Source: PALSA-1444 sp964291045 (lineage in GTDB: Bacteria > Chlamydiota > Chlamydiia > Chlamydiales > Rhabdochlamydiaceae). Taken from it: DNA of 64,000 bases. The stretch is from assembly GCF_964291045.1 (NCBI RefSeq), contig NZ_OZ197277.1, positions 496,001-560,000 on the forward strand, written 5' to 3'. Under the pieces are notes generated by a model. The model searched no databases, was not told the DNA's origin, and was given only the letters and a program-made list of their open reading frames with translations. This document shows, in pieces, positions 24,345-32,764 of this stretch (its first letter is position 1; every line of letters starts with the position of its first letter). The position numbers were made by a program, and so were the translations under genes.

Positions 24345-25620
24345 GTTTTAGCCCTTTTTTCTTATAAATCTCATCTAATACTTTCATTGCCATATCCAGA
24401 CTGATTCCTGGAATTTGGGAAAGTTCTGCAGCTGTTGTACTTAAGATCTTACGCGGTGTATCATATCCTGCAGAAATCAAGCTTTCAATAATCAAAGAGC
24501 TCATCCCTTCGATGTGAAGTGTTTCATCAAGAGAAACATCTTCTGATAAAGCCAGTTGCTGACGTTGGATGGATCCTAGCTGCTCGTAATCGCTCACTTT
24601 TTGAATCTGGAGTTCTGCTTCAATCAGTTGTCCATTTAAATGCGCGTTCATTCCTCGTTTCCCCAGCACAGCTGGGTAGTTTTCATCATCAACAACGACG
24701 AAAAAGGTGGACTCATCTTCACTGATTTCAATTTTACGCGGTTCAATAGGAGCTAAAGCACTTAATAAAAGCTGAATACGGTCGTCTGAATAAGGAATAA
24801 TATCAATTTTTTCGTTATTTAGCTCTCGAATAATATTTTTTACACGGCTTCCCCGGACTCCCACACAAGCTCCTACAGGGTCAACTTTAGAGTCAGAAGA
24901 GGAGATCACAAGTTTTGTTCTGTAACCTGCATCACGTGCCATTTTCTCAATATTGACAGTGCCATCTTTGAGTTCAGGCACTTCTTGTAAAAAGAGTTGT
25001 CTCACAAATTCGGCATGGCTTCTACTTAAGACAACCTCAGCGCCGCCATTATCTGTATCGTGCACTTCAAATAAAAGCGCTTGAACACGGTCTCCAACGT
25101 TGTATTTTTCTGTTTTAGGGTAGAAGCAATCAGGAAGAATCCCTTCTACTTTTCCAAGGTCAATAATCAGTGTTGCCCCTCGAACAATCCGTTTAACAGT
25201 TCCAGAAATAATTTTATTGATGCGATGGCGGTATTCTTCATAAATCACATCACGTTCCGCAGAACGGAGTTTTTGAGCAATAATTTGCTTAGCTGTTTGA
25301 GCGGCAATCCGTCCAAAATCTTGAGGAGTGCAGCTGATATCAATCCATTCACCAAGTTCTGCGTGTGGATAAAGAACTTTAGCCTCTTGAAGGGAAATTT
25401 CTTCTTCAGGAATCGTCACTTTTTCGACAACTTCTTTTTGCGCAGAGACTTCAATATTTCCGTTTTTAGGATTGATATGAACGGTAATGTTGATTAATCC
25501 TTTAACACTTTTACGTGCGGCTGTAAGCAGCGATTCTTCAATAGCAGCAATAATCACATCACGTTTAATGCCTTTTTCACGCTCAAGATATTCAAAAATA
25601 GCGAGTAAGTCTTTATTCAT
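24337..25620 (-). CDS. nusA: Transcription termination/antitermination factor NusA
   Basis: 427 aa. NusA N-terminal domain (1-125), S1 domain (about 133-200), two KH domains (VGACVGVRGSRVKNIIREL and VLGKRGMNAHLNGQL), and a C-terminal helix-hairpin-helix region (LSQIPGISLDMAMKVLDEI). ATG 25620 is preceded by AAGGT. First gene of the nusA-infB-rbfA-truB operon, separated from rpsA by an inverted repeat. Confidence 0.96.
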   Translation of the reverse strand: MNKDLLAIFEYLEREKGIKRDVIIAAIEESLLTAARKSVKGLINITVHINPKNGNIEVSAQKEVVEKVTIPEEEISLQEAKVLYPHAELGEWIDISCTPQDFGRIAAQTAKQIIAQKLRSAERDVIYEEYRHRINKIISGTVKRIVRGATLIIDLGKVEGILPDCFYPKTEKYNVGDRVQALLFEVHDTDNGGAEVVLSRSHAEFVRQLFLQEVPELKDGTVNIEKMARDAGYRTKLVISSSDSKVDPVGACVGVRGSRVKNIIRELNNEKIDIIPYSDDRIQLLLSALAPIEPRKIEISEDESTFFVVVDDENYPAVLGKRGMNAHLNGQLIEAELQIQKVSDYEQLGSIQRQQLALSEDVSLDETLHIEGMSSLIIESLISAGYDTPRKILSTTAAELSQIPGISLDMAMKVLDEIYKKKGLKLG

Positions 25621-25643
25621 TTTATTACCTTATTAAATTATGC

Positions 25644-25672
25644 AATAACCTTCGCTTAAAGCGAAGGTTATT
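25644..25672 (-). terminator. Inverted repeat between rpsA and nusA
   Basis: Perfect 12-bp arms (aataaccttcgc / gcgaaggttatt) with a 5-nt loop. On the minus strand only a short T-poor sequence follows, so termination is probably partial; it may act as an attenuator before nusA. Confidence 0.6.
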
Positions 25673-25702
25673 TTATAGTGTATCACACGATATTGAGAAA
25701 AA

Positions 25703-27472
25703 TTAGCTAATGTCTTCTTCAGCTGTTTTTTCTTTTGTTTTCTTCTTAGTGGTGCGTTTTTTCTTTTCACCAACCACAATATCATCATGATTTTCTTGAT
25801 TTTGTTCGATGAGATATTCTTTAATAGAAAGAGAAATCTTTTTATGCTCAGGATCAACTTTAATGACCTTTGCTGTGATTTCGTTTCCTTTAGAAATAAC
25901 TTCTTCGATCTTACCAAAAGGTTGATCTGAGATCTCTGTTACGTGGATGAGTCCTTCAAGATGCTTGTCGAGCTCAACAAAAGCTCCAAAAGCTGTGATC
26001 TTAGAAACAACACCGTGAACAAGAGAACCGATAGGCATAATTTTTTCAATATTTTCCCATGGATTTTCTGTCAGTTGCTTGATTCCTAAAGTGATTTTTT
26101 TGCTTTCTTTATCAACAGATAAAATAATTGCATCCACTTTATCCCCTTTCTTAAAGATCTCTGAAGGGTGAGACACTTTTTTGATCCAGCTTAAATCAGA
26201 GATATGAATCAATCCATCAATACCAGGTTCTAGTTCTACAAAAGCGCCGTAGTTTGTTAAATTACGGATTTCAGCAGACACACTTGAATTGATGGGGTAT
26301 TTATCATCAATTTCGTCCCATGGATTTTTTTCGAGTTGTTTCATTCCCAGAGAAATTTTTCCTTCCTCTTTTTGAACAGACAGCACGAGAGCTTCAACAA
26401 CGTCCCCTTTTTTGACCATTTCGCTAGGTTCGTTGATGGTTTTTGTCCAAGACATTTCTGACACATGGATAAGACCCTCTACACGTTGAAGACCTGGAAT
26501 CTCTGTTTCAATTTCTAAAAAAGCTCCGTAAGGAACTAAGCTAGAAATCATCCCTTTCACGTGAGTTCCAATCGGAAATTGCTTTTCGATATCTTCCCAT
26601 GGATTGCTCTCTTTTTGTTTCATTCCAAGAGCCACACGTCCTTTTTCAAGGTCGACATGGAGGATTAAAACTTCAAGTTCATCACCCACTTCAATGCCCA
26701 TCTCAGAAGGGTGTTTAATCCGCTTCCATGTCATATCTGTGATGTGAAGAAGACCGTCAACACCGTTGATATCTAAGAACACTCCGAAGTCTGTAATATT
26801 TTTTACAGTTCCATGACGGATTTCGCCTTCTTGGAAGTTTTCGAGCATTTCCACTTTTTTAGAAATTCTCTCTTCTTCTAGAAGTTCACGTCTGGAGATG
26901 ACAATATTTTTGCGATCGGTATTAATTTTTAAGATTTTGAAGTCATAGATATGATCAATGTACTCATCAAGATTTTTAATCCGTTTATTGTCGATTTGAG
27001 AGCCTGGAAGGAATGCTTCTACTCCAATATCTACCATCAGACCGCCCTTCACCTTACGAAGAACTTTTCCTGTAACAATCGAACCTTCTGTGCAATTGTG
27101 GACAATATTTTCCCACTGGCGTAAACGGTGTGCTTTATCACGAGAGAGCACAATCTGTCCGTCTTCACCTTCAGTTTGCTCCAAAAATACCTCAACAGTG
27201 TTGTCGAGAACAATTTCTGCAGCATCTGAGAATTCGCTCATGGGAACAAGTCCTTCTGACTTAAGCCCCACATCGATAACAACAAAGTCTTTAGTGATCT
27301 CAACGATACGTCCTTTAAGAACATATCCTGAGCCTAGTGAAGCTAGGGGGTTTCCGCTATCTTTTTTAGTTTGTGTTGAGAAAAGCTTTTTAAAAGCTGC
27401 AGCGTCTTCCTCATGATAATCAACATCATCAATGATGTTACTTGAATTCCAATCGTGTTTTAGTTTGGACAT
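25703..27472 (-). CDS. rpsA: 30S ribosomal protein S1
   Basis: 589 aa with six S1 domains, the first two degenerate (GYVLKGRIVEITKDFVVIDVG; GSIVTGKVLRKVKGGLMVDIG) and the last four typical, each ending in a GLIHVSEMSW-like block. It recruits mRNA to the 30S subunit. The C-terminus is Lys/Thr/Glu-rich (KKKRTTKKKTKEK). Its place before nusA is as in Chlamydia. The 238-base gap before the next gene (27473-27710) shows no gene. Confidence 0.95.
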   Translation of the reverse strand: MSKLKHDWNSSNIIDDVDYHEEDAAAFKKLFSTQTKKDSGNPLASLGSGYVLKGRIVEITKDFVVIDVGLKSEGLVPMSEFSDAAEIVLDNTVEVFLEQTEGEDGQIVLSRDKAHRLRQWENIVHNCTEGSIVTGKVLRKVKGGLMVDIGVEAFLPGSQIDNKRIKNLDEYIDHIYDFKILKINTDRKNIVISRRELLEEERISKKVEMLENFQEGEIRHGTVKNITDFGVFLDINGVDGLLHITDMTWKRIKHPSEMGIEVGDELEVLILHVDLEKGRVALGMKQKESNPWEDIEKQFPIGTHVKGMISSLVPYGAFLEIETEIPGLQRVEGLIHVSEMSWTKTINEPSEMVKKGDVVEALVLSVQKEEGKISLGMKQLEKNPWDEIDDKYPINSSVSAEIRNLTNYGAFVELEPGIDGLIHISDLSWIKKVSHPSEIFKKGDKVDAIILSVDKESKKITLGIKQLTENPWENIEKIMPIGSLVHGVVSKITAFGAFVELDKHLEGLIHVTEISDQPFGKIEEVISKGNEITAKVIKVDPEHKKISLSIKEYLIEQNQENHDDIVVGEKKKRTTKKKTKEKTAEEDIS

Positions 27473-27710
27473 GCTAATCCAGTTTCTCCCATAATAATAC
27501 GATCATGTTGGCTCAAATTTTTTTTCTTTTTAACTCCTGAAAAATGAAGGAATAGAAAAGTGGAAAAGAAGACCAACAAAGTGTTAATCAAGAGAAAGAT
27601 AGCAAATCATTGAAAATTGGAGCAAGAAACAAACACAGAAGAGATGAATTAAAAAAATGTTGATACCATAAAACCGGATATTCGGGGATTTTATAGGAAA
27701 ATCAACGATT

Positions 27711-29351
27711 TTAAGGGGCAGTTTCACCTGAGTTGTTTTTTAAATAGGAATAGACAGCATGAAGTGATGGGGAAGAGGGGCTAAAGGTGCATAACGTGAT
27801 ATCTGCCTGAGGAAAGAGTTCTACATCTAGAGGCTCTTTTGTCACCACTAAAATGGTGTGTTTATGAAGATCTATGATTTGATCAATCACTCTTTTTTGC
27901 TCTAGGTTTTTCCAGGCCCCCACGCTAAAAATGACAAGCGTGTCAGATGCTTCTATCTCATTAATTAAAATTTCAATATTGCTATCTAAAGAGTCTTGAG
28001 AAAAAAATAGTAACTTAGCTGATTTTCCAAGGTGAGAAAACGGCTCTTTAACGAGGGATTTTTCTAAGCTTAAAGGAGCGATAAAGGCGATATTTTTTTG
28101 AGAAAGGTCTTTTAAAAGTATAGGATTATCTTTAACGATTTTTAATGCCTTAGCGCTAATTTTTCTAGCTACTTTTTGATGCTTTTGAAGATTGTTAAAA
28201 TCAAGAGGGGGTTTTTCTCTAGCAGCCTCTTTTAAAAAGAGGCATTTTTTTTTGAGAGATAAGACGTTTGCTACGGCTTCATTAAGTCTATCTTCAGAGA
28301 TTTGTCCTTGTTCAACAGCTTGAACTAGTTCTTCATGAATGATTTTGAGTGTTTCAAAGTGCGTAGAGCCTTGAATGGTGCCTTGAGCAAGATGCCTTCC
28401 TCCTAAGCATAAAAGATCACAGCCTGCATTGATCGCTTGAATAGAGGCCTTTATAACGTCGCCTTCACACTGTTTTAAAACCCCTTGCATCGCAAGCGAG
28501 TCTGTAATGATGGTCCCTTTAAAATGGAGCTCATCTCTTAAATACCTTAAAGCTTTCGGTGAAAGCGTTGCGCACCGCGCATCATCTAAAGCAAGATGCA
28601 AGATATGAGCTGTCATGATCGCATCTGTTTTATGTGCAAGATGTGTAAAAGGAGAAAGCTCTTCTTCTTGAAGCTCTTTAAGAGATTTGTCTGTAAAGGG
28701 AAGATCGTAATGAGAGTCAACCGTGACAGATCCATGCCCGGGATAATGTTTAAGACACGTCGCTAATCCTGCTTGATGAAACCCTTTAAGAGCTTTTTTT
28801 CCATAAGAGATCACTTCAAAAGGTGTAGATCCAAAGGAGCGAAGTCCAATGACGGGATTGGTAGGATGGGTGTTAATATCGACAACAGGCCCTAAGACAA
28901 GATTAATTCCCACTTCTTGCATCTCTCTTCCCATACAATAGGCACTTTCCCAAGCAAGAGAGGGGTTTCCTGTCATTCCTAGCGCTTTATTTCCAGGAAA
29001 AAGGGTAAAACCTTCAGAGAGCCTTGTGACAAGGCCTCCTTCTTGATCTATAGCAATGAGAAGGGGGATAGAGAGTCTTGTTGTATGAGCAATCTGTTGA
29101 AGATCTTCACTTAATTTTTTAACTTGGAAAGGGCTACTCAGTTCATTAGACCAGTTGTAGTAGATGATCGATCCTATATGCGTTTTTTGAATGAGAAGCT
29201 TAGCCTCTTCATTCACACAGCTCCCTTGAAAATGGACCATAAGAATTTGCCCCACTTTTTCTTCTAGAGTCATCTCTTCTAAAATAGAGGGCTCAAAAGA
29301 AAAAAGAGAGGGGGCGAATTGCAGAAAAAAGAGCGTGATCCATAAACGCAT
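27711..29351 (-). CDS. nagZ: Glycoside hydrolase family 3 beta-N-acetylhexosaminidase (NagZ-like)
   Basis: 546 aa with a signal peptide (about 1-18), so it acts outside the cytoplasm unlike enterobacterial NagZ. Catalytic domain 25-370 with IDQEGGLVTRL, the KHYPGHG loop at 201-207 with the DSH acid/base dyad at 212-214, and the nucleophile Asp284 in ITDSLAMQGV. A C-terminal 150-residue domain of the GH3 C-type follows. It removes terminal N-acetylglucosamine, probably from peptidoglycan fragments; chlamydiae of this kind make little or modified peptidoglycan. AGAGGT precedes the ATG at 29351. No operon partner on either side. Confidence 0.88.
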   Translation of the reverse strand: MRLWITLFFLQFAPSLFSFEPSILEEMTLEEKVGQILMVHFQGSCVNEEAKLLIQKTHIGSIIYYNWSNELSSPFQVKKLSEDLQQIAHTTRLSIPLLIAIDQEGGLVTRLSEGFTLFPGNKALGMTGNPSLAWESAYCMGREMQEVGINLVLGPVVDINTHPTNPVIGLRSFGSTPFEVISYGKKALKGFHQAGLATCLKHYPGHGSVTVDSHYDLPFTDKSLKELQEEELSPFTHLAHKTDAIMTAHILHLALDDARCATLSPKALRYLRDELHFKGTIITDSLAMQGVLKQCEGDVIKASIQAINAGCDLLCLGGRHLAQGTIQGSTHFETLKIIHEELVQAVEQGQISEDRLNEAVANVLSLKKKCLFLKEAAREKPPLDFNNLQKHQKVARKISAKALKIVKDNPILLKDLSQKNIAFIAPLSLEKSLVKEPFSHLGKSAKLLFFSQDSLDSNIEILINEIEASDTLVIFSVGAWKNLEQKRVIDQIIDLHKHTILVVTKEPLDVELFPQADITLCTFSPSSPSLHAVYSYLKNNSGETAP

Positions 29352-29584
29352 GTTTAACCTCTTAAATCAAGGATTATAGGGGTATCTTTTTTATTCGTAT
29401 AGTTTTTGTATTCCCTAAAATGGATACGTAGGCAAGTAGAATGTAGGCTTATATCTATCAGGAAATAGAGGTAGGGGAGAGTTTTTTCATAGATATATTC
29501 TTGAAAAATAGAGATATGCATAAGGAAGAAGAGGTTTTTAGAAGGGGAGATTTTAAAAGAGAGTTTTTTGAAGAAGTTAAGAAA

Positions 29585-29656
29585 CTCCGGATGTAAGATT
29601 CGAACTTACGACCAATGGATTAACAGTCCACTGCTCTACCGCTGAGCTAATCCGGA
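29585..29656 (-). tRNA. tRNA-Asn (anticodon GTT)
   Basis: 72-nt cloverleaf on the minus strand: 7-bp acceptor stem TCCGGAT/ATCCGGA, D arm GCTC-GAGC, anticodon arm with CTGTTAA loop, T arm GTAAG-TTCGAAT-CTTAC and discriminator G. The CCA end is not encoded (next bases TTT), so it must be added after transcription. Confidence 0.96.
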
Positions 29657-29667
29657 ATAAGAAAAAC

Positions 29668-29697
29668 ATAGTAAGCTTTTTAAGGATTTAAAAGCAA
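29668..29697 (-). promoter_or_regulatory. Likely promoter of tRNA-Asn
   Basis: On the minus strand TTGCTT, 18 bases, TACTAT; the -10 element ends 11 bases before the tRNA 5' end. This fits the main sigma factor consensus moderately well. Confidence 0.45.
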
Positions 29698-29741
29698 TCA
29701 TTCGTCGCAAAAAAGAGAGTTTTTTCTTTTTAGGAGAAGAT

Positions 29742-30548
29742 CTACTTCTCACAGGATGGCTTTTCTTCCCCAAAAGAGGGGTGAAAATCAGCCTCTCTAT
29801 CAGGAGGCGTTGAAGAGGCTATCCGTTCAAACTCCTCAAGGGTTTCTGCTGTGAAGAGGTTTTTTAAAGGGCTGAGGGTCTCTTTAAGAGCTTTAGAAGG
29901 GGTTTTGAGAAGAGATTCCACGACTCCTTTAAGATTTTCTTTAATAAATATTTGCTTTACTGCTTGCCCTAAGGTGGAACTGAGCAGTTGATCACTAAGA
30001 CTTGTTCCCTCTGTATTAATGGAGTTCAGAGTGATTTGAGGGATGGTTTTAAGTTTTTTTGATTTGCCCTCTTTTTGGTAGTAAAGCTCTGTTTGAATAT
30101 CTTGAATCACCATCTTTTTAATCATCAGAGATCTGCTGTCTTGAGAAGTAGATGGCTCCTCTATATCTGGCTGCATGTTAGAAAAAAGAGCGCTCCAGTT
30201 CCCTTCAGTCGAGTGAAGAGAGTCAAACTCGAGGGAGAGATAAATGTGGCTTAATGTGATTTGTTCAATCACAATATGCTTTTTCAAGAGCCGTGTAAAA
30301 GGAGTTTGAAAGATAGCCTCTTTACAAGAAAAAGCTAAGGGAAGAGTGTATTTTTCTGGATTATGCAGTTTAAAATCTCTTAGAGAGAGCTGATTATAAG
30401 AAAGATGAAGAGATCCAATCTCTACCTGAACTCCTAGCTGATGAGACAAGGTTTTTGCTAAGAAAGCAGGAGCTTTAATCCAGAGAAAAGAAAGGGTTGA
30501 TAGGAGGAGGATGAAGAATAGGGTAATCACTTTAAAAGGTACTCTCAT
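29742..30548 (-). CDS. AsmA-like inner-membrane/periplasmic protein
   Basis: 268 aa with an N-terminal transmembrane anchor (about 5-25). Residues 28-120 follow the AsmA/TamB N-terminal pattern: a helix after the anchor, LGVQVEIGSLHLSYNQLSLRD, then IEQITLSHIYLSLEFD. The rest is hydrophilic and ends with an acidic/Pro-rich tail. AsmA-like proteins are linked to lipid transport between membranes; here that is inference from fold pattern only. Single gene upstream (on the minus strand) of tRNA-Asn. Confidence 0.55.
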   Translation of the reverse strand: MRVPFKVITLFFILLLSTLSFLWIKAPAFLAKTLSHQLGVQVEIGSLHLSYNQLSLRDFKLHNPEKYTLPLAFSCKEAIFQTPFTRLLKKHIVIEQITLSHIYLSLEFDSLHSTEGNWSALFSNMQPDIEEPSTSQDSRSLMIKKMVIQDIQTELYYQKEGKSKKLKTIPQITLNSINTEGTSLSDQLLSSTLGQAVKQIFIKENLKGVVESLLKTPSKALKETLSPLKNLFTAETLEEFERIASSTPPDREADFHPSFGEEKPSCEK

Positions 30549-30593
30549 GCACCTATCTATAGATGATTGAGCTGATTATTGCAATGAGAGGGC

Positions 30594-30628
30594 ATAAAAA
30601 AAGGCACTTTTCTAGGAAAAAGTGCCTT
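30594..30628 (-). terminator. Terminator of groES-groEL
   Basis: On the minus strand 11-bp arms (aaggcactttt / aaaagtgcctt) with a 6-nt loop followed by a run of T (tttttta). It lies 27 bases after the groEL stop. Confidence 0.88.
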
Positions 30629-30654
30629 AAAAGAATCAGAAAAGGGGCAAGTTC

Positions 30655-32280
30655 TTAATACTCGCCGCCACCTGCCATAGGGTTCATTGCAGGCTTGTCT
30701 TCTTCTTCTTCAGTAATCATTGCCTCTGTTGTGAGCAGCAATGAAGCGATAGAGGCAGAAAGTTCGATCCCTAAACGGACGACTTTTGTTGGATCGACAA
30801 TTCCTTTCTGAACCATGTTACCAAATTCATTATGTTGAGCATCCCACCCTTCATAAGCTTGCATAGAAGCCACTTTTTGAACGATGATCGATCCTTCTTG
30901 ACCGGCATTCTCAGCAATCTGGCGTAAAGGCCAAAGTATCGCTTTAGCAATGATCTCAACACCCACTTTTGTGTCTCCAGAAAGAGTCGATGCAAGAGCT
31001 TGAAGAGCTGGTAGGCAACGAATGAGCGCAACACCGCCGCCTGGAAGAATTCCTTCTTCAACAGCTGCTTTTGTTGCGTGAACAGCATCATCGACACGGT
31101 CTTTTTTCTCTTTCATTTCCACTTCAGTAGGAGCTCCAACACGGATAATTCCTACGCCACCTGCCATTTTAGCAAGTCTTTCTTGAAGTTTTTCACGGTC
31201 GTAATCCGATGTGCTCTTCTCAATTTCCGCTCTAATTTGCGCAATACGGCCTTGAATTTCAGATTTTTGACCAAACCCTTCTACAAGTGTTGTATCGTCT
31301 TTTTTAATGACAGCTTTTCTCACACGTCCTAGCATATCAAGAGTTGTGTTTTCAAGTTTAAAGCCAAGCTCTTCGTTGATGAACTTGCCTCCTGTTAAGA
31401 TCGCAATATCTTCTAAAATCGCTTTACGGCGATCTCCAAAGCCTGGAGCTTTAACAGCACACACTTTAAGTCCGCCGCGCATCTTGTTTACAACAAGCGT
31501 AGCAAGAGCTTCTCCTTCAACATCTTCTGCGATGATTAAAAGTGGTTTACCTGTTTCTGCAGCAGCTTGAAGAACAGGGAGGAACTCTTTCATTCCGCTG
31601 ATTTTTTTCTCATAAATCAAAATGAAAGCATCTTCTAAGATGGTTTCTGCAGATTCTGCATGCGTTGTGAAATAAGCAGAGAGATAGCCACGGTCAAAGT
31701 TCATTCCTTCTACGACATCAAGTGTTGTTTCAAACCCTTTGCCTTCTTCTACAGTGATTGTTCCATCTTTTCCTACTCTTTCCATCGCGCTTGCAATGAT
31801 ATCGCCAATCTCTGTGTCCCCGTTTGCAGAAATAGTTGCCACTTGAGCAATTTCAGTTTGGTTTTGAATCGGCTTGCTGAGTTTTTTGATTTCATCGGTA
31901 ATGGTTTTCACCGCTTTTTCAACGCCGCGCTTCACTTCAATGGGGTTAGCGCCAGCTGTCACATTGCGAAGACCTTCGCTATAAATCGCTTCTGCAAGAA
32001 TGGTCGCAGTTGTTGTTCCATCACCTGCTTTATCAGCTGTTTTACTGGCAACTTCTTTCACCATTTGAGCGCCCATATTTTCATGGCGATCTTTGAGTTC
32101 TACTTCTTTTGCAACAGTCACACCGTCTTTTGTAATGTGGGGAGCGCCATATTTTTTATCGATGATCACATTACGGCCTTTAGGACCCAGTGTCACTTTA
32201 ACAGCTGCAGCAAGAGTGCGTACACCTTGTAGGATTTTTTGACGAGCTTCTTCTTTAAATTTAATGTTTTTATGTGCCAT
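30655..32280 (-). CDS. groEL: Chaperonin GroEL
   Basis: 541 aa from ATG 32280 (MAHKNIKFKEEARQ), with a GAGGA ribosome site; the longer frame adds six unsupported residues. ATP-site motifs TLGPKGRNVII and GDGTTTATILA, the apical domain, and a short Gly/Met tail ending AGGGEY are present. The housekeeping copy, as judged by full motifs and by pairing with groES 20 bases upstream. Forms the folding cage with GroES. Confidence 0.97.
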   Translation of the reverse strand: MAHKNIKFKEEARQKILQGVRTLAAAVKVTLGPKGRNVIIDKKYGAPHITKDGVTVAKEVELKDRHENMGAQMVKEVASKTADKAGDGTTTATILAEAIYSEGLRNVTAGANPIEVKRGVEKAVKTITDEIKKLSKPIQNQTEIAQVATISANGDTEIGDIIASAMERVGKDGTITVEEGKGFETTLDVVEGMNFDRGYLSAYFTTHAESAETILEDAFILIYEKKISGMKEFLPVLQAAAETGKPLLIIAEDVEGEALATLVVNKMRGGLKVCAVKAPGFGDRRKAILEDIAILTGGKFINEELGFKLENTTLDMLGRVRKAVIKKDDTTLVEGFGQKSEIQGRIAQIRAEIEKSTSDYDREKLQERLAKMAGGVGIIRVGAPTEVEMKEKKDRVDDAVHATKAAVEEGILPGGGVALIRCLPALQALASTLSGDTKVGVEIIAKAILWPLRQIAENAGQEGSIIVQKVASMQAYEGWDAQHNEFGNMVQKGIVDPTKVVRLGIELSASIASLLLTTEAMITEEEEDKPAMNPMAGGGEY

Positions 32281-32300
32281 AACTCTTTTATTCCTCACTA

Positions 32301-32612
32301 TTACTTAACAATTGCAATGATATCGTCAGCTTTAACAATGACGTAGTCTTCGTTGTCGATAGATACTTCTTGACCTGCATATTTATTCACAAGAATCACA
32401 TCGCCCACAGAAAAAGGCATCGCAAGGAGTTTTCCTTCTTTCGTCATTTCTCCAGGACCTACAGCCACCACTTTAATCGATTCTTGTTTTTTCTTTGCAG
32501 AATCGGGAAGAATGATGCCCCCTCTTAGGGTCTCTTCTTGTTCAAGTCGTTGGCCCAAAACGCGGTCAGCAGTCGGGTGAATGGACAATTTTTTCTTCGT
32601 CTGATCTGTCAT
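32301..32612 (-). CDS. groES: Co-chaperonin GroES
   Basis: 103 aa, slightly longer than E. coli GroES because of an N-terminal extension of about eight residues. Mobile loop EQEETLRGGIILPDSAKKK and the closing IVKADDIIAIVK are typical. AAGGAGA precedes ATG 32612. First gene of groES-groEL, with a promoter and CIRCE-like operator upstream. Confidence 0.96.
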   Translation of the reverse strand: MTDQTKKKLSIHPTADRVLGQRLEQEETLRGGIILPDSAKKKQESIKVVAVGPGEMTKEGKLLAMPFSVGDVILVNKYAGQEVSIDNEDYVIVKADDIIAIVK

Positions 32613-32647
32613 AAATTATCTCCTTCAAATTTTTTTCCTAAAAGTGA

Positions 32648-32676
32648 ATTGTAGGATATGGAAGAATTTACCACAA
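32648..32676 (-). promoter_or_regulatory. Likely sigma-70-type promoter of groES-groEL
   Basis: On the minus strand TTGTGG, 17 bases, TACAAT; the -10 element ends 35 bases before the groES start codon. Confidence 0.55.
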
Positions 32677-32682
32677 TAGGAT

Positions 32683-32709
32683 TTAGCAATTCACATGCCG
32701 AAGTGCTAG
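32683..32709. promoter_or_regulatory. Degenerate CIRCE (HrcA operator) upstream of groES
   Basis: TTAGCAATT, 9 bases, AAGTGCTAG: seven of nine matches in each half to the CIRCE consensus TTAGCACTC-N9-GAGTGCTAA with exactly the conserved spacer. It lies just upstream of the predicted -35 of groES and within the 152-base divergent region shared with pepF. Confidence 0.65.
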
Positions 32710-32764
32710 AAATGTTGACGAAGAGAAATGAAGTATGCATGATAGAGAATAATGTGAGGAGAGT

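Noticed and set aside
29516..29596. 26-codon ORF starting MHKEEEVFRRGDF beside the tRNA gene
   Set aside because: It runs into the antisense of tRNA-Asn and ends there by chance; no clear ribosome site at suitable distance.
32715..32743. Promoter for pepF (TTGACG followed about 17 bases later by catgat)
   Set aside because: The -35 is good but no acceptable -10 follows at usual spacing, so I do not list it.
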